Below are positions 28,103 to 38,832 of a stretch of 64,000 nucleotides of DNA, one piece after another. The position numbers and the translations under genes were made by a program. The stretch is from the NCBI RefSeq assembly GCF_003610915.1, contig NZ_NSDJ01000001.1, positions 2,108,001 to 2,172,000 on the forward strand. The letters are read 5' to 3'. Position 1 is the first letter of the stretch; each line of letters starts with the position of its first letter. Under the pieces are notes generated by a model. That model searched no databases. It had not been told where the DNA came from and worked only from the letters and a program-made list of their open reading frames with translations. Origin of the DNA: Rahnella variigena (GTDB lineage Bacteria > Pseudomonadota > Gammaproteobacteria > Enterobacterales > Enterobacteriaceae).

Positions 28103-28619
28103 TTACAGTCTCCTTAGCGCCTTATTTTTAAAAATCCCTAACAACAGAAATGCCTGGAAGCGACGCCTTGTAAGGTCATTATTATTGTCAGCCTTAGCTC
28201 TTCGATCGAATGAAAAAGGGAACGTAGAGCTGAGTCGAATTGCAGTCTCAGACTGCTCTGTGACAAACAAGCGGCGTTTCATCGTTGTTAAAGATTCGGT
28301 AAATCATTACTGTTCTGTCACTCAGTACCTGTGAGAAGCATGAGGATTTACACAATCACCACTTTTGCATAACTTGAGCCATCAGGGAAGACCCGTATTT
28401 GCGATTGTGTGATCCACTGATTCTTCAGAAACTTTCGCCTTTCTGGTGCATCAGGCGAAAGCCGGTATGTGCTCAGTATCACAGTCCTATAGAGATAACT
28501 CATTTGTAATGGAAATGTTGATCAATTGTCAAACCAGATAATTTATTTTGTGTATTTTATGAAAAGTGAGAGCTAACTCACTGTTTCAGAGAAATGTGAA
28601 TAAAGCATTTGTAGGGCAA

Positions 28620-28648
28620 TTGTAATAAGAATGTGATCAACCTATACT
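28620..28648 (+). promoter_or_regulatory. Probable sdhCDAB promoter
   Basis: TTGTAA and TATACT are separated by exactly 17 bp. The start point would give a leader of more than 300 nt before sdhC. Confidence 0.55.
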
Positions 28649-28831
28649 CCTACAAGGTCTCCGGACAATCCGAAGTAGGAGCACCCAGCATCATTTTCTT
28701 CGCCCTTTACGTTACGGCTACGAAAATACGTTTATCGCGCCTTTTAAGCACACTGGATGTCGTCCTTTGAGCGCGAAAACTGATGAGCTTTTAGCTCAGC
28801 TTTCCAAAGTTATTGGTGTTGTGGGAAGACG

Positions 28832-28935
28832 GCAAGCAACCGAATCCCTATGAGCTGACATAGGTCAGTGATTAGGGTGAGCGCGCGCAGCCAACGCACC
28901 CACAGCGACAAGAACGAAGGAAAGGATGCTGTCTG
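28832..28935. repeat. Degenerate ERIC element in the sdhC leader
   Basis: GGCAAGCAACCGAATCCC, then GAGCTGACATAGGTCAGTGA, TTAGGGTGAGCGCGCGCAGC and CAACGCACC match the reverse orientation of the ERIC consensus in order and spacing. It ends about 45 bp before the sdhC start. Confidence 0.75.
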
Positions 28936-28979
28936 ACATACTGCTCCGGGCCCGGAGGAAGTAAAATAATAAGAGCTGT

Positions 28980-29369
28980 GTGGGCAAAACCGTGAAAAAA
29001 CAAAGACCTGTCAATCTGGATCTGCAAACGATCCGGTTTCCTGTTACTGCGATAGCGTCCATCTTACACCGAGTCTCTGGCGTAATTACCTTCGTCGCCG
29101 TCGGTATCCTCCTCTGGCTGTTAGGCCTGTCTCTCTCTTCTCCTGAAGGGTTTGCACATGCTGCCGCCATCATGAATAGCTTCTTCGTCAAATTCATCTT
29201 TTGGGGAATACTCACTGCGCTGGCCTATCACGTTTGCGGTGGCATCCGCCATTTGCTGATGGATTTTGGCTATATCGAAGAGAGTTTGGCTGCCGGTACC
29301 CGTTCTGCCCAGGTGGCAATCGGTCTGACCGTCGTGCTGTCAATTCTGGCTGGAGTCCTCGTATGGTAA
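28980..29369 (+). CDS. sdhC: Succinate dehydrogenase cytochrome b556 subunit
   Basis: SdhC (129 residues, as E. coli) is a three-helix membrane anchor of succinate:quinone oxidoreductase. The haem b ligand is His84 ([11 protein letters not shown]), and Ser27/Arg31 in SILHRVSG form part of the quinone site. The GTG start gives the same length as E. coli; a second GTG four codons in is possible. It overlaps sdhD by 7 nt. Confidence 0.96.
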   Translation: MGKTVKKQRPVNLDLQTIRFPVTAIASILHRVSGVITFVAVGILLWLLGLSLSSPEGFAHAAAIMNSFFVKFIFWGILTALAYHVCGGIRHLLMDFGYIEESLAAGTRSAQVAIGLTVVLSILAGVLVW

Positions 29370-29710
29370 GCAACGTTTCTGCGTTAGGGCGCAATGGTGT
29401 GCACGACTGGCTGTTACTGCGTGCTTCCGCAATTATCCTCACCCTGTACATCCTCTATATTCTGGGCTTCGTGGTTCTGGCTCAGGAACTGACATTTGAT
29501 GTCTGGCATGGCTTCTTCTCTTCCTCCATCACCAAAGTATTCACACTGCTGGCGCTGCTGTCGATTCTGATCCACGCGTGGATCGGCATGTGGCAGGTGT
29601 TAACGGACTATGTGAAACCGGTAGCTGTCCGGCTTGTGCTGCAACTGGCCATTGTCGTGACATTAGTGGTTTACCTACTTTACGGAACAATTGTTGTTTG
29701 GGGAGCGTAG
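29363..29710 (+). CDS. sdhD: Succinate dehydrogenase hydrophobic membrane anchor
   Basis: SdhD (115 residues, as E. coli) is the second membrane anchor. His71 ([11 protein letters not shown]) is the other haem b ligand and Tyr83 (TDYVKP) the quinone-site residue. Three membrane helices are evident. The ATG lies within the last codons of sdhC. Confidence 0.97.
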   Translation: MVSNVSALGRNGVHDWLLLRASAIILTLYILYILGFVVLAQELTFDVWHGFFSSSITKVFTLLALLSILIHAWIGMWQVLTDYVKPVAVRLVLQLAIVVTLVVYLLYGTIVVWGA

Positions 29711-29713
29711 TAA

Positions 29714-31480
29714 ATGAATCTGCCAGTCAGAGAGTTTGATGCTGTCGTTATCGGTGCAGGTGGCGCCGGTATGCGTGCCGCGTTACAAATTTCACAAATG
29801 GGGCTGTCCTGCGCCCTGATTTCAAAAGTCTTCCCGACCCGCTCCCATACGGTGTCAGCGCAGGGCGGTATCACCGTCGCGCTGGGTAACACCCATGAGG
29901 ATGACTGGGAATGGCACATGTACGACACCGTAAAAGGTTCCGACTATATCGGTGACCAGGACGCCATTGAATATATGTGTAAAACCGGCCCGGAAGCGAT
30001 TCTGGAACTGGAGCACATGGGGCTGCCTTTCTCCCGTCTCGAAGACGGTCGTATTTATCAGCGTCCGTTTGGCGGCCAGTCGAAGAACTTCGGCGGTGAG
30101 CAGGCGGCACGTACTGCGGCAGCCGCTGACCGTACCGGTCATGCCTTGCTGCACACGCTGTATCAGCAAAACCTGAAGAACGGCACCACGATTTTCTCCG
30201 AATGGTATTCACTGGATTTAGTGAAAAACCAGGACGGCGCCATCGTCGGCTGTACGGCTATCTGTATCGAAACCGGTGAAGTGGTGTACTTCAAAGCCAA
30301 AGCCACCGTGCTGGCCACCGGCGGTGCAGGGCGTATTTATCAGTCCACCACCAACGCCCACATTAATACCGGTGACGGTGTCGGTATGGCGCTGCGTGCC
30401 GGCGTGCCGGTGCAGGATATGGAAATGTGGCAGTTCCACCCGACCGGTATCGCCGGTGCCGGGGTTCTGGTAACAGAAGGCTGTCGTGGTGAAGGCGGTT
30501 ATCTGCTTAATAAAGACGGCGAGCGTTTCATGGAACGTTATGCGCCGAATGCGAAAGACCTGGCGGGTCGTGACGTGGTGGCGCGTTCCATCATGATCGA
30601 AATCCGTGAAGGCCGTGGCTGTGAAGGTCCGTGGGGCCCGCACGCCAAACTGAAACTTGATCATCTGGGTAAAGACGTTCTGGAATCCCGCCTGCCGGGT
30701 ATTCTCGAACTGTCGCGTACCTTCGCACACGTCGATCCGGTGAAAGAGCCAATTCCTGTTATCCCAACCTGCCACTACATGATGGGCGGTATTCCGACCA
30801 AAGTGACCGGTCAGGCGCTGCGAGTGAATGCACAGGGTCAGGATGAAGTGATCCCGGGGCTGTTTGCGGTCGGCGAAATCGCCTGCGTATCGGTTCATGG
30901 CGCTAACCGCCTTGGCGGTAACTCGCTGCTGGATCTGGTGGTGTTTGGTCGTGCAGCGGGTATGCATCTGCAGGAGTCCATTGCCGAGCAGGGCGACAGC
31001 CGCGATGCGTCTCAGGATGATATCGATGTGTCTCTGGAACGTCTGAACCGCTGGAACAACACCCGTTCAGGTGAAGATCCGGTGGCAATCCGTAAAGACC
31101 TGCAATCGTGCATGCAGAACAACTTCTCGGTATTCCGTGAAGGTGATGCGATGGCGAAAGGTCTGGAAGAACTGAAAGTGATCCGCGAGCGTCTGAAATC
31201 AGCGCGTCTGGATGATACCTCCTCAGAATTCAACACCCAGCGCGTCGAGTGTCTGGAGCTGGATAACCTGATGGAAACTGCGTTCTCTACTGCCGTCTCC
31301 GCAAACTACCGCACAGAAAGCCGTGGCGCACACAGCCGCTTCGACTTCCCTGAGCGTGATGATGCGAACTGGTTGTGCCATACGCTGTATCAGCCGGAAA
31401 CAGAAAGCATGACCCGCCGTGAGGTGAACATGCAGCCTAAGCTTCGCGCGGCGTTCCCGCCGAAAGCGCGTACTTACTAG
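29714..31480 (+). CDS. sdhA: Succinate dehydrogenase flavoprotein subunit
   Basis: SdhA (588 residues, as E. coli) oxidises succinate to fumarate. It has the Rossmann motif [15 protein letters not shown], His45 for covalent FAD ([10 protein letters not shown]), the active-site region [23 protein letters not shown], the catalytic arginine in [17 protein letters not shown] and [18 protein letters not shown] near the FAD. It is 4 nt from sdhD. Confidence 0.98.
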   Translation: MNLPVREFDAVVIGAGGAGMRAALQISQMGLSCALISKVFPTRSHTVSAQGGITVALGNTHEDDWEWHMYDTVKGSDYIGDQDAIEYMCKTGPEAILELEHMGLPFSRLEDGRIYQRPFGGQSKNFGGEQAARTAAAADRTGHALLHTLYQQNLKNGTTIFSEWYSLDLVKNQDGAIVGCTAICIETGEVVYFKAKATVLATGGAGRIYQSTTNAHINTGDGVGMALRAGVPVQDMEMWQFHPTGIAGAGVLVTEGCRGEGGYLLNKDGERFMERYAPNAKDLAGRDVVARSIMIEIREGRGCEGPWGPHAKLKLDHLGKDVLESRLPGILELSRTFAHVDPVKEPIPVIPTCHYMMGGIPTKVTGQALRVNAQGQDEVIPGLFAVGEIACVSVHGANRLGGNSLLDLVVFGRAAGMHLQESIAEQGDSRDASQDDIDVSLERLNRWNNTRSGEDPVAIRKDLQSCMQNNFSVFREGDAMAKGLEELKVIRERLKSARLDDTSSEFNTQRVECLELDNLMETAFSTAVSANYRTESRGAHSRFDFPERDDANWLCHTLYQPETESMTRREVNMQPKLRAAFPPKARTY

Positions 31481-31499
31481 GGCGGAGCGGAGACAGATT

Positions 31500-32216
31500 A
31501 TGAAAATTGAATTTTCGATTTATCGCTACAACCCGGACGTCGATGACGTTCCGTACATGAAGGATTACGTGCTGGAAGCGAAAGAAGGGCGCGACATGAT
31601 GTTGCTCGACGCGCTGATTTTGCTGAAAGAACAGGATCCGACGCTGGCTTTCCGCCGCTCATGCCGTGAAGGTGTTTGCGGGTCAGATGGCGTGAACATG
31701 AACGGTAAAAATGGTCTGGCGTGTATCACGCCGGTATCGACGTTGCGTAACGGCAGCAAGAAAATTGTTATCCGTCCGTTACCAGGTTTGCCTGTTGTGC
31801 GCGACCTTGTTGTGGACATGGGACAATTCTATAAGCAGTATGAGAAGATTAAGCCTTACCTGTTGAATGATGGGAAGAATCCTCCGGCGCGTGAACATTT
31901 ACAGATGCCGGATGACCGTGAAAAGCTGGACGGATTGTACGAATGTATTCTCTGCGCCTGCTGCTCAACATCTTGTCCTTCGTTCTGGTGGAATCCGGAC
32001 AAATTTGTCGGTCCGGCAGGCCTTCTGGCCGCTTACCGCTTCCTGATCGACAGTCGCGATACCGAAACACAATCGCGCCTCGACGATCTGAACGATGCTT
32101 TCAGCGTATTCCGCTGCCACAGCATCATGAACTGTGTGAGTGTGTGTCCGAAAGGGCTGAACCCGACCAAGGCGATCGGCCATATCAAATCCATGCTTCT
32201 GCAGCGTGGTGCCTGA
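31500..32216 (+). CDS. sdhB: Succinate dehydrogenase iron-sulfur subunit
   Basis: SdhB (238 residues, as E. coli) carries electrons from FAD to quinone through three clusters. The [2Fe-2S] ligands are in SCREGVCGSDGVNMNG...C, and the [4Fe-4S] and [3Fe-4S] ligands in CILCACCSTSCPSFWW and CHSIMNCVSVCPKGLNP. SD GGCGGAG precedes the ATG. A 10-bp hairpin follows the stop. Confidence 0.98.
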   Translation: MKIEFSIYRYNPDVDDVPYMKDYVLEAKEGRDMMLLDALILLKEQDPTLAFRRSCREGVCGSDGVNMNGKNGLACITPVSTLRNGSKKIVIRPLPGLPVVRDLVVDMGQFYKQYEKIKPYLLNDGKNPPAREHLQMPDDREKLDGLYECILCACCSTSCPSFWWNPDKFVGPAGLLAAYRFLIDSRDTETQSRLDDLNDAFSVFRCHSIMNCVSVCPKGLNPTKAIGHIKSMLLQRGA

Positions 32217-32235
32217 GTGGTTTAGGTAACGCAAT

Positions 32236-32264
32236 CAGCGGGAACTCAGGTTCCCGCTGTTATT
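32236..32264 (+). terminator. Attenuator-like hairpin after sdhB
   Basis: CAGCGGGAAC and GTTCCCGCTG form a perfect 10-bp stem with a TCAG loop, followed by TTATTTAGTT. The T-run is broken, so partial termination or 3'-end protection is more likely than full stop. Confidence 0.6.
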
Positions 32265-32455
32265 TAGTTACCACCGGTTTTGCACTTTCTTTAGTTACAA
32301 ATGCGGTAACTGAGGCGACGATAGCAAATAAGTAATTTTTTAATAACAAAGTAGCAACAAGTGCAACAAAGTTGCGCCTGACTGGAGTAAGATAGCCGGG
32401 TGAAAAACAGGGGGATATAAGGGCAGTAAAGAGTCGGGAAGAAAAAGCAGGGCAA

Positions 32456-32493
32456 CTTCAAAAATCACTCAGCCAGATGGATGATTTTTGAAG
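32456..32493 (+). promoter_or_regulatory. Perfect 12-bp hairpin in the sucA leader
   Basis: CTTCAAAAATCA and TGATTTTTGAAG are exact reverse complements with a 14-nt loop, about 130 nt upstream of the sucA start. The function is unknown; it could be a protein-binding dyad or an RNA structure. Confidence 0.55.
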
Positions 32494-32621
32494 GTTCCTT
32501 GAAGAGCCAAACGCTCAACCAGCGAACTGTTTTAGTAAGGAAAACCGTTTTACCGCGGTGTATCACGGTCAATATTATTAACCACGGCGAAAACTAAAGC
32601 TTCAAAGCTTAAGGGATCACG

Positions 32622-35429
32622 ATGCAGAACGGCGCAATGAAGGCCTGGCTGGATTCCTCCTATCTGGCGGGTGCGAACCAGTCTTACATAGAACAACTCT
32701 ATGAAGACTACTTAACCGATCCTGGTTCCGTTGACGATAGCTGGCGTTCGATTTTTAAACAGCTACCAACAGTGGGTGTGAAACCAGAGCAACTCCATTC
32801 TCAAACACGAGACTACTTCCGCCGACTGGCGAAAGACGCGTCACGTTATAACTCCTCCATCAGCGATCCGGAAACGGATGCCAAGCAAGTCAAGGTGCTG
32901 CAGTTAATCAACGCCTTCCGCTTCCGTGGCCATCAGAACGCGAACCTTGATCCCCTCGGCCTGTGGAAACTGGACGATGTACCTGATCTGGATCCTGCGT
33001 TCCATCATCTGACAGAAGCTGATTTCCAGGAGACCTTCAACGTCGGTTCATTTGCCATTGGCAAGGAAACCATGCAGCTCGGCGAGCTGTATAAAGCCCT
33101 GAAGCAAACCTATTGCGGATCCATTGGTGCGGAATACATGCACATCACCAACACCGAAGAGAAACGCTGGATCCAACAGCGTATCGAATCCGTGGCGGGT
33201 CGTGCGAATTTCACCAATGATGAAAAGAAAACCTTCCTGAAAGAACTGACCGCAGCTGAAGGTCTGGAACGTTATCTGGGTGCGAAATTCCCGGGTGCAA
33301 AACGTTTCTCTCTCGAAGGTGGCGATGCGCTGGTTCCGATGCTCAAAGACATGATCCGTCATGCCGGCAAAAACGGAACCCGCGAAGTGGTGCTGGGTAT
33401 GGCGCACCGCGGACGTCTGAACGTGCTGATCAACGTGCTGGGGAAAAAACCTCAGGACCTGTTCGACGAATTCTCCGGTAAGCATAAAGAACACCTGGGT
33501 ACCGGTGACGTGAAATACCACATGGGCTATTCGTCTGATGTGGAAACCGAAGGCGGTATGGTTCACCTGGCGCTGGCGTTTAACCCGTCGCACCTGGAAA
33601 TCGTCAGCCCGGTCGTCATCGGTTCTGTTCGTGCCCGTCGTGACCGTCTGGACGAAGCGCGCAGCAACATGGTTCTGCCAATCACCATTCACGGTGACGC
33701 GGCAATTACCGGTCAGGGTGTGGTTCAGGAAACCCTGAACATGTCGCTGGCACGCGGTTATGAAGTGGGCGGTACCGTGCGTATCGTCATCAATAACCAG
33801 GTGGGCTTCACCACCTCGAATCCAAAAGATGCACGTTCTACCGATTACTGTACGGATATCGCGAAAATGGTGCAGGCACCGATTTTCCACGTCAATGCAG
33901 ATGATCCTGAAGCAGTCGCTTTCGTGACCCGTCTGGCACTGGATTTCCGTAACACCTTTAAACGTGACGTCATGATCGACCTGGTTTGCTACCGTCGCCA
34001 CGGCCATAACGAGGCCGACGAACCTAGCGCAACCCAGCCGCTGATGTACACCAAGATCAAGAAACACCCGACGCCACGCAAAATCTACGCTGATGTCCTG
34101 ACTGAGCAGAACGTTGCCAGCCTCGAAGATGCGACGGAAATGGTCAATCTGTACCGTGATGCGCTGGATGCCGGTGAGTGTGTAGTGGAAGAGTGGCGTC
34201 AGAATGACATGCACACTTTCACCTGGTCGCCGTATCTGAATCATGAGTGGGACGAGCCATACCCGAATAAGGTTGAGCTGAAACGTCTGCAGGAACTGGC
34301 GCGTCGCGTCAGCCATGTGCCGGATGCGATTGAAATGCAGTCACGCGTTGCCAAGATTTACGGCGACCGTAACGAGATGGCCGCAGGTAATAAGAAATTC
34401 GACTGGGGCGGCGCAGAAAATCTGGCGTACGCTACGCTGGTGGACGAAGGCATTCCGATTCGTCTGTCCGGTGAAGATACCGGTCGTGGCACCTTCTTCC
34501 ACCGTCATGCTGTGATCCACAATCAGAAAAACGGTTCCGTGTACGTGCCGCTGGCCAATATTCATAACAGCCAGGGCGAGTTCAACGTCTGGGATTCCGT
34601 GCTTTCCGAAGAAGCGGTACTGGCGTTTGAATACGGTTATGCGACTGCTGAACCGCGCACCCTGACCATCTGGGAAGCGCAGTTCGGTGACTTCGCCAAC
34701 GGTGCGCAGGTAGTTATCGACCAGTTCATCAGTTCCGGCGAACAGAAATGGGGCCGCATGTGTGGTCTGGTGATGCTGCTGCCGCATGGCTACGAAGGGC
34801 AGGGGCCGGAGCACTCCTCCGCGCGTCTGGAACGCTATCTGCAACTTTGCGCTGAGCAAAACATGCAGGTGTGTATCCCGTCTACCCCGGCGCAGGTTTA
34901 TCACATGATCCGTCGTCAGGCACTGCGTGGTATGCGTCGTCCGCTGATCGTGATGTCACCGAAGTCACTGTTGCGTCATCCTCTGGCGGTTTCTACGCTG
35001 GAAGAACTGGCCGACGGCAGCTTCCTGCCAGCGATTGGTGAAGTTGACGAACTGGATCCAAAACAGGTTAAGCGCGTGGTGATGTGCTCCGGTAAGGTTT
35101 ACTACGACCTGCTGGAACAACGTCGCAAAAACGAGCAAACCGATGTGGCGATTGTCCGCATCGAGCAGCTGTATCCGTTCCCGCACAAAGCGATTCAGGA
35201 AGTGCTCGAGAAATTCTCACACGTTCATGACTTCGTCTGGTGTCAGGAAGAGCCGCTGAACCAGGGCGCGTGGTATTGCAGCCAGCACAATTTCCGTGAA
35301 GTGATTCCTTTCGGGGCTTCTTTACGTTACGCAGGACGTCCGGCCTCTGCTTCCCCGGCAGTCGGCTACATGTCCGTTCACCAGAAGCAACAGCAAGATC
35401 TGGTTAACGATGCGCTTAACGTTAAATAA
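32622..35429 (+). CDS. sucA: 2-oxoglutarate dehydrogenase E1 component
   Basis: SucA (935 residues; E. coli 933) is the thiamine diphosphate enzyme that decarboxylates 2-oxoglutarate and passes the succinyl group to SucB lipoate. The N-terminal helix MKAWLDSSYLAGANQSYIEQLY that docks to the complex core is conserved, as are VLGMAHRGRLNVLINVLGK, the ThDP/Mg region HGDAAITGQGVVQETLNMS and NNQVGFTTSNP. SEEAVLAFEYGYA and MLLPHGYEGQGPEHSSARLERYLQL lie in the C-terminal half. Confidence 0.98.
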   Translation: MQNGAMKAWLDSSYLAGANQSYIEQLYEDYLTDPGSVDDSWRSIFKQLPTVGVKPEQLHSQTRDYFRRLAKDASRYNSSISDPETDAKQVKVLQLINAFRFRGHQNANLDPLGLWKLDDVPDLDPAFHHLTEADFQETFNVGSFAIGKETMQLGELYKALKQTYCGSIGAEYMHITNTEEKRWIQQRIESVAGRANFTNDEKKTFLKELTAAEGLERYLGAKFPGAKRFSLEGGDALVPMLKDMIRHAGKNGTREVVLGMAHRGRLNVLINVLGKKPQDLFDEFSGKHKEHLGTGDVKYHMGYSSDVETEGGMVHLALAFNPSHLEIVSPVVIGSVRARRDRLDEARSNMVLPITIHGDAAITGQGVVQETLNMSLARGYEVGGTVRIVINNQVGFTTSNPKDARSTDYCTDIAKMVQAPIFHVNADDPEAVAFVTRLALDFRNTFKRDVMIDLVCYRRHGHNEADEPSATQPLMYTKIKKHPTPRKIYADVLTEQNVASLEDATEMVNLYRDALDAGECVVEEWRQNDMHTFTWSPYLNHEWDEPYPNKVELKRLQELARRVSHVPDAIEMQSRVAKIYGDRNEMAAGNKKFDWGGAENLAYATLVDEGIPIRLSGEDTGRGTFFHRHAVIHNQKNGSVYVPLANIHNSQGEFNVWDSVLSEEAVLAFEYGYATAEPRTLTIWEAQFGDFANGAQVVIDQFISSGEQKWGRMCGLVMLLPHGYEGQGPEHSSARLERYLQLCAEQNMQVCIPSTPAQVYHMIRRQALRGMRRPLIVMSPKSLLRHPLAVSTLEELADGSFLPAIGEVDELDPKQVKRVVMCSGKVYYDLLEQRRKNEQTDVAIVRIEQLYPFPHKAIQEVLEKFSHVHDFVWCQEEPLNQGAWYCSQHNFREVIPFGASLRYAGRPASASPAVGYMSVHQKQQQDLVNDALNVK

Positions 35430-35474
35430 CGCGTTGGCGTGAGTTAACACTATGGAACATAAGAAGGATTTATA

Positions 35475-36692
35475 ATGAGTAGCGTAGATATTCTGGTCCC
35501 TGACCTTCCTGAATCCGTTGCGGATGCGACGGTTGCCACCTGGCACAAAAAACCGGGCGACAGTGTTGAGCGTGACGATGTACTGGTAGAAATTGAAACC
35601 GATAAAGTGGTTCTGGAAGTGCCAGCAAGTGAAGCCGGTATTCTGGACAGCATCATCGAAGACGAAGGCGCTACCGTGATTTCCCGCCAGATCCTGGCGC
35701 GTATCCGTCCGGGCAACAGCTCCGGTAAGCCAAGCACTGAGAAAAGCTCCGAAAAAGAAGCGACTCCTGCGGCACGCCACACAGCAGCACTGGAAGAAGA
35801 GAACAATGACGCACTCAGCCCGGCTATCCGCCGCCTGATTGCTGAACATTCTCTGGATGCCAGCGCGATCAAAGGCAGCGGTGTCGGCGGTCGTCTGACC
35901 CGTGAAGATATCGAACAGCATCTGGCGAAAGCCAAAGACGCTAAACCGGCAGCCGCTCCGGCAGCTTCCAGCGCCGCTCCTGCTCTGGGTTCACGTAGCG
36001 AAAAACGTGTGCCGATGACCCGTCTGCGTAAGCGCGTGGCTGAGCGTCTGCTTGAAGCGAAAAACAGCACTGCGATGCTGACCACCTTCAACGAAATCAA
36101 CATGAAGCCAATCATGGATCTGCGTAAGCAGTACGGTGATGGTTTCGAAAAACGTCACGGCGTGCGTCTGGGCTTTATGTCTTTCTATCTGAAAGCCGTG
36201 GTTGAAGCGCTGAAACGCTATCCGGAAGTGAACGCGTCTATTGATGGCGAAGATGTGGTTTACCATAACTATTTCGACGTCAGCATTGCGGTATCGACTC
36301 CACGTGGTCTGGTTACGCCAGTTCTGCGTGACGTAGATACGCTGGGCATGGCTGATATCGAGAAGCAAATCAAAGAGCTGGCGATCAAAGGTCGTGACGG
36401 CAAACTGAAAGTGGAAGAACTGACCGGCGGTAACTTTACCGTGACCAACGGCGGCGTCTTCGGCTCCCTGATGTCCACGCCAATCATCAACCCACCACAG
36501 AGTGCGATCCTCGGCATGCATGCCATTAAAGATCGTCCTATGGCGGTCAATGGTCAGGTAGTGATTCTGCCAATGATGTATCTGGCACTGTCCTACGATC
36601 ACCGTCTGGTGGACGGCCGTGAATCGGTCGGCTTCCTGGTGACCATTAAAGAAATGCTGGAAGATCCGGCTCGTCTGCTGCTGGACGTCTAG
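35475..36692 (+). CDS. sucB: 2-oxoglutarate dehydrogenase E2, dihydrolipoamide succinyltransferase
   Basis: SucB (405 residues, as E. coli) forms the 24-mer core of the complex. The lipoyl domain carries Lys44 in [12 protein letters not shown]. The peripheral-subunit-binding domain ([33 protein letters not shown]) lies around residues 115-150, flanked by Ala/Pro linkers. The catalytic domain ends with the acyltransferase motif [10 protein letters not shown]. The gene follows sucA by 45 nt. Confidence 0.98.
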   Translation: MSSVDILVPDLPESVADATVATWHKKPGDSVERDDVLVEIETDKVVLEVPASEAGILDSIIEDEGATVISRQILARIRPGNSSGKPSTEKSSEKEATPAARHTAALEEENNDALSPAIRRLIAEHSLDASAIKGSGVGGRLTREDIEQHLAKAKDAKPAAAPAASSAAPALGSRSEKRVPMTRLRKRVAERLLEAKNSTAMLTTFNEINMKPIMDLRKQYGDGFEKRHGVRLGFMSFYLKAVVEALKRYPEVNASIDGEDVVYHNYFDVSIAVSTPRGLVTPVLRDVDTLGMADIEKQIKELAIKGRDGKLKVEELTGGNFTVTNGGVFGSLMSTPIINPPQSAILGMHAIKDRPMAVNGQVVILPMMYLALSYDHRLVDGRESVGFLVTIKEMLEDPARLLLDV

Positions 36693-36730
36693 TCCCGGCG
36701 CAACGAAAGATTAGAGATCGAAAAATCTGC

Positions 36731-36748
36731 GGCACAGTTCGCTGTGCC
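36731..36748 (+). other. UUCG-loop hairpin between sucB and sucC
   Basis: GGCACAG-TTCG-CTGTGCC is a perfect 7-bp stem with a TTCG loop in the 100-nt sucB-sucC gap. No T-run follows, so it is probably an RNA stability or processing element rather than a terminator. Confidence 0.6.
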
Positions 36749-36792
36749 CTGATAAGCCTTCCTACTTACCGAATAAGAATGGATAGAACATC

Positions 36793-37959
36793 ATGAATTT
36801 ACACGAGTATCAGGCGAAACAGCTGTTCCTGCGCTACGGCCTGCCAGCACCATCAGGCTTCGCCTGTTCCACCCCGCGTGAAGCGGAAGAGGCTGCATCG
36901 AAAATCGGTGCCGGTCCGTGGGTGGTGAAATGTCAGGTTCATGCCGGTGGCCGCGGTAAAGCGGGCGGCGTGAAAGTGGTTAAAAGCAAAGAAGAAATTC
37001 GCGCTTTTGCTGAACACTGGTTAGGTAAACGTCTGGTGACTTATCAGACAGACGCCAGCGGTCAGCCGGTTAACCAGATCCTGGTTGAAGCGGCAACGGA
37101 TATCGATCAGGAACTGTACCTCGGTGCGGTAGTCGATCGCAGCTCCCGTCGTGTGGTGTTCATGGCGTCTACCGAAGGCGGCGTGGAAATTGAGAAAGTG
37201 GCAGAAGAAACGCCACACCTGATCCATAAAGTAGCCCTGGATCCGCTGGCAGGTCCGCAGCCTTACCAGGGGCGCGAACTGGCGTTCAAACTGGGTCTGA
37301 CCGGTAAGCAAGTTCAGCAGTTCACTAAGATCTTCATGGGTCTGGCGAACATCTTCCTTGAGCGCGATCTGGCGCTGATCGAAATCAACCCGCTGGTGGT
37401 GACTACCGCTGGCGACCTGATCTGCCTCGACGGCAAACTGGGTGCGGACGGCAACGCCTTGTTCCGTCAGCCAGAATTGCGCGAAATGCGCGATTACAGC
37501 CAGGAAGATGCCCGTGAATCACAGGCAGCGCAGTGGGAACTGAACTACGTTGCCCTCGACGGCAACATCGGTTGCATGGTGAACGGTGCCGGTCTGGCAA
37601 TGGGTACCATGGACATCGTGAAACTGCACGGTGGCGAACCGGCTAACTTCCTGGATGTTGGTGGTGGTGCAACCAAAGAACGCGTGACTGAAGCCTTCAA
37701 AATCATTCTGTCTGATGAAAAAGTGAAAGCCGTCTTCGTTAACATCTTCGGCGGTATCGTACGTTGCGACCTGATCGCCGACGGTATCATCGGCGCGGTG
37801 GAAGAAGTGGGCGTCAGCGTACCGGTTGTGGTACGTCTTGAAGGTAACAATGCAGAGCTGGGTGCCAAAAAACTGGCAGACAGCGGTTTGAACATCATTG
37901 CAGCGACCAGCCTGACGAATGCGGCTCAACAAGTTGTCGCGGCAGTGGAGGGGAAATAA
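36793..37959 (+). CDS. sucC: Succinyl-CoA synthetase beta subunit
   Basis: SucC (388 residues, as E. coli) is the ATP-grasp, nucleotide-binding subunit of succinyl-CoA synthetase, which makes ATP from succinyl-Co[21 protein letters not shown] opens the ATP-grasp fold, [16 protein letters not shown] binds nucleotide, and EINPLVVT and the C-terminal [15 protein letters not shown] are conserved. Its TAA shares one base with the sucD ATG (TAATG). Confidence 0.98.
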   Translation: MNLHEYQAKQLFLRYGLPAPSGFACSTPREAEEAASKIGAGPWVVKCQVHAGGRGKAGGVKVVKSKEEIRAFAEHWLGKRLVTYQTDASGQPVNQILVEAATDIDQELYLGAVVDRSSRRVVFMASTEGGVEIEKVAEETPHLIHKVALDPLAGPQPYQGRELAFKLGLTGKQVQQFTKIFMGLANIFLERDLALIEINPLVVTTAGDLICLDGKLGADGNALFRQPELREMRDYSQEDARESQAAQWELNYVALDGNIGCMVNGAGLAMGTMDIVKLHGGEPANFLDVGGGATKERVTEAFKIILSDEKVKAVFVNIFGGIVRCDLIADGIIGAVEEVGVSVPVVVRLEGNNAELGAKKLADSGLNIIAATSLTNAAQQVVAAVEGK

Positions 37960-38831
37960 TGTCGATTTTAATCAACAAGAACACCAAAGTTATCTGCCAG
38001 GGTTTCACCGGTAGCCAGGGTACTTTCCACTCCGAACAAGCCATCGCTTACGGCACCAAAATGGTTGGCGGCGTTACGCCAGGCAAAGGCGGCACCGAGC
38101 ACCTGGGTCTGCCCGTGTTCAACACCGTGCGCGAAGCGGTAGAAACTACCGGCGCAACGGCGTCTGTAATTTATGTTCCGGCTCCGTTCTGCAAAGACTC
38201 CATTCTGGAAGCGCTGGATGCGGGTATCAAACTGATCATCTGTATCACTGAAGGCATCCCGACGCTGGATATGCTGGTGGTTAAAGTGAAACTGGATCAG
38301 AGCGATGCAGTGATGATCGGGCCAAACTGCCCGGGCGTGATCACCCCTGGCGAATGCAAAATTGGCATCATGCCTGGCCATATTCACCTGCCAGGCAAAG
38401 TGGGCATCGTTTCCCGCTCCGGTACACTGACCTATGAAGCTGTTAAACAGACCACTGATTACGGTTACGGCCAGTCTACCTGCGTCGGCATCGGCGGTGA
38501 CCCGATCCCGGGCTCTAACTTCATCGATATCCTGAAGCTGTTCCAGGAAGATCCACAGACTGAAGTGATCGTCATGATCGGTGAAATCGGTGGTAACGCA
38601 GAAGAAGAAGCTGCTGCGTACATCAAAGCACACGTGACTAAACCGGTTGTGGGCTACATCGCCGGTGTGACTGCGCCCAAAGGCAAGCGTATGGGCCACG
38701 CAGGTGCCATCATTGCCGGTGGTAAAGGCACTGCAGACGAGAAATTTGCAGCACTGGAAGCGGCCGGCGTTAAAACCGTTCGCAGCCTGGCAGATATCGG
38801 CGAAGCCGTGAAATCTGTCCTGCCGCAATAA
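37959..38831 (+). CDS. sucD: Succinyl-CoA synthetase alpha subunit
   Basis: SucD (290 residues; E. coli 289) binds CoA and carries the phosphohistidine. [20 protein letters not shown] and the Rossmann-fold region near the N terminus bind Co[20 protein letters not shown] and GIGGDPIPG follow, and the phosphorylated histidine is in [14 protein letters not shown]. It is translationally coupled to sucC and is the last gene of the sdh-suc cluster. Confidence 0.98.
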   Translation: MSILINKNTKVICQGFTGSQGTFHSEQAIAYGTKMVGGVTPGKGGTEHLGLPVFNTVREAVETTGATASVIYVPAPFCKDSILEALDAGIKLIICITEGIPTLDMLVVKVKLDQSDAVMIGPNCPGVITPGECKIGIMPGHIHLPGKVGIVSRSGTLTYEAVKQTTDYGYGQSTCVGIGGDPIPGSNFIDILKLFQEDPQTEVIVMIGEIGGNAEEEAAAYIKAHVTKPVVGYIAGVTAPKGKRMGHAGAIIAGGKGTADEKFAALEAAGVKTVRSLADIGEAVKSVLPQ

Positions 38832-38832
38832 G

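Larger units (their letters stand above)
28103..28979. other. Divergent gltA / sdhC control region
   Basis: This 877-bp stretch has no gene. It contains an AT-rich centre, a perfect palindrome AGTGAG-N6-CTCACT at 28565-28582, a good sigma70 promoter at 28620-28648 pointing to sdhC, and a degenerate ERIC element at 28832-28935 inside the expected sdh leader. In E. coli the matching region binds ArcA, CRP and other regulators. The gltA promoter must also lie here but I could not fix it. Confidence 0.7.
32217..32621. other. sdhB-sucA intercistronic region
   Basis: These 405 bp carry a terminator-like hairpin (32236-32264), an AT-rich segment, and a second perfect hairpin (32456-32493) ahead of sucA. 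In E. coli the sdh transcript reads into sucABCD, and an internal suc promoter exists. I found no gene. Confidence 0.65.

Noticed and set aside
28565..28582. Possible CRP site AGTGAGAGCTAACTCACT upstream of sdhC
   Set aside because: The dyad is perfect, but AGTGA and TCACT are 8 bp apart instead of the 6 bp needed for CRP, so I do not call it.
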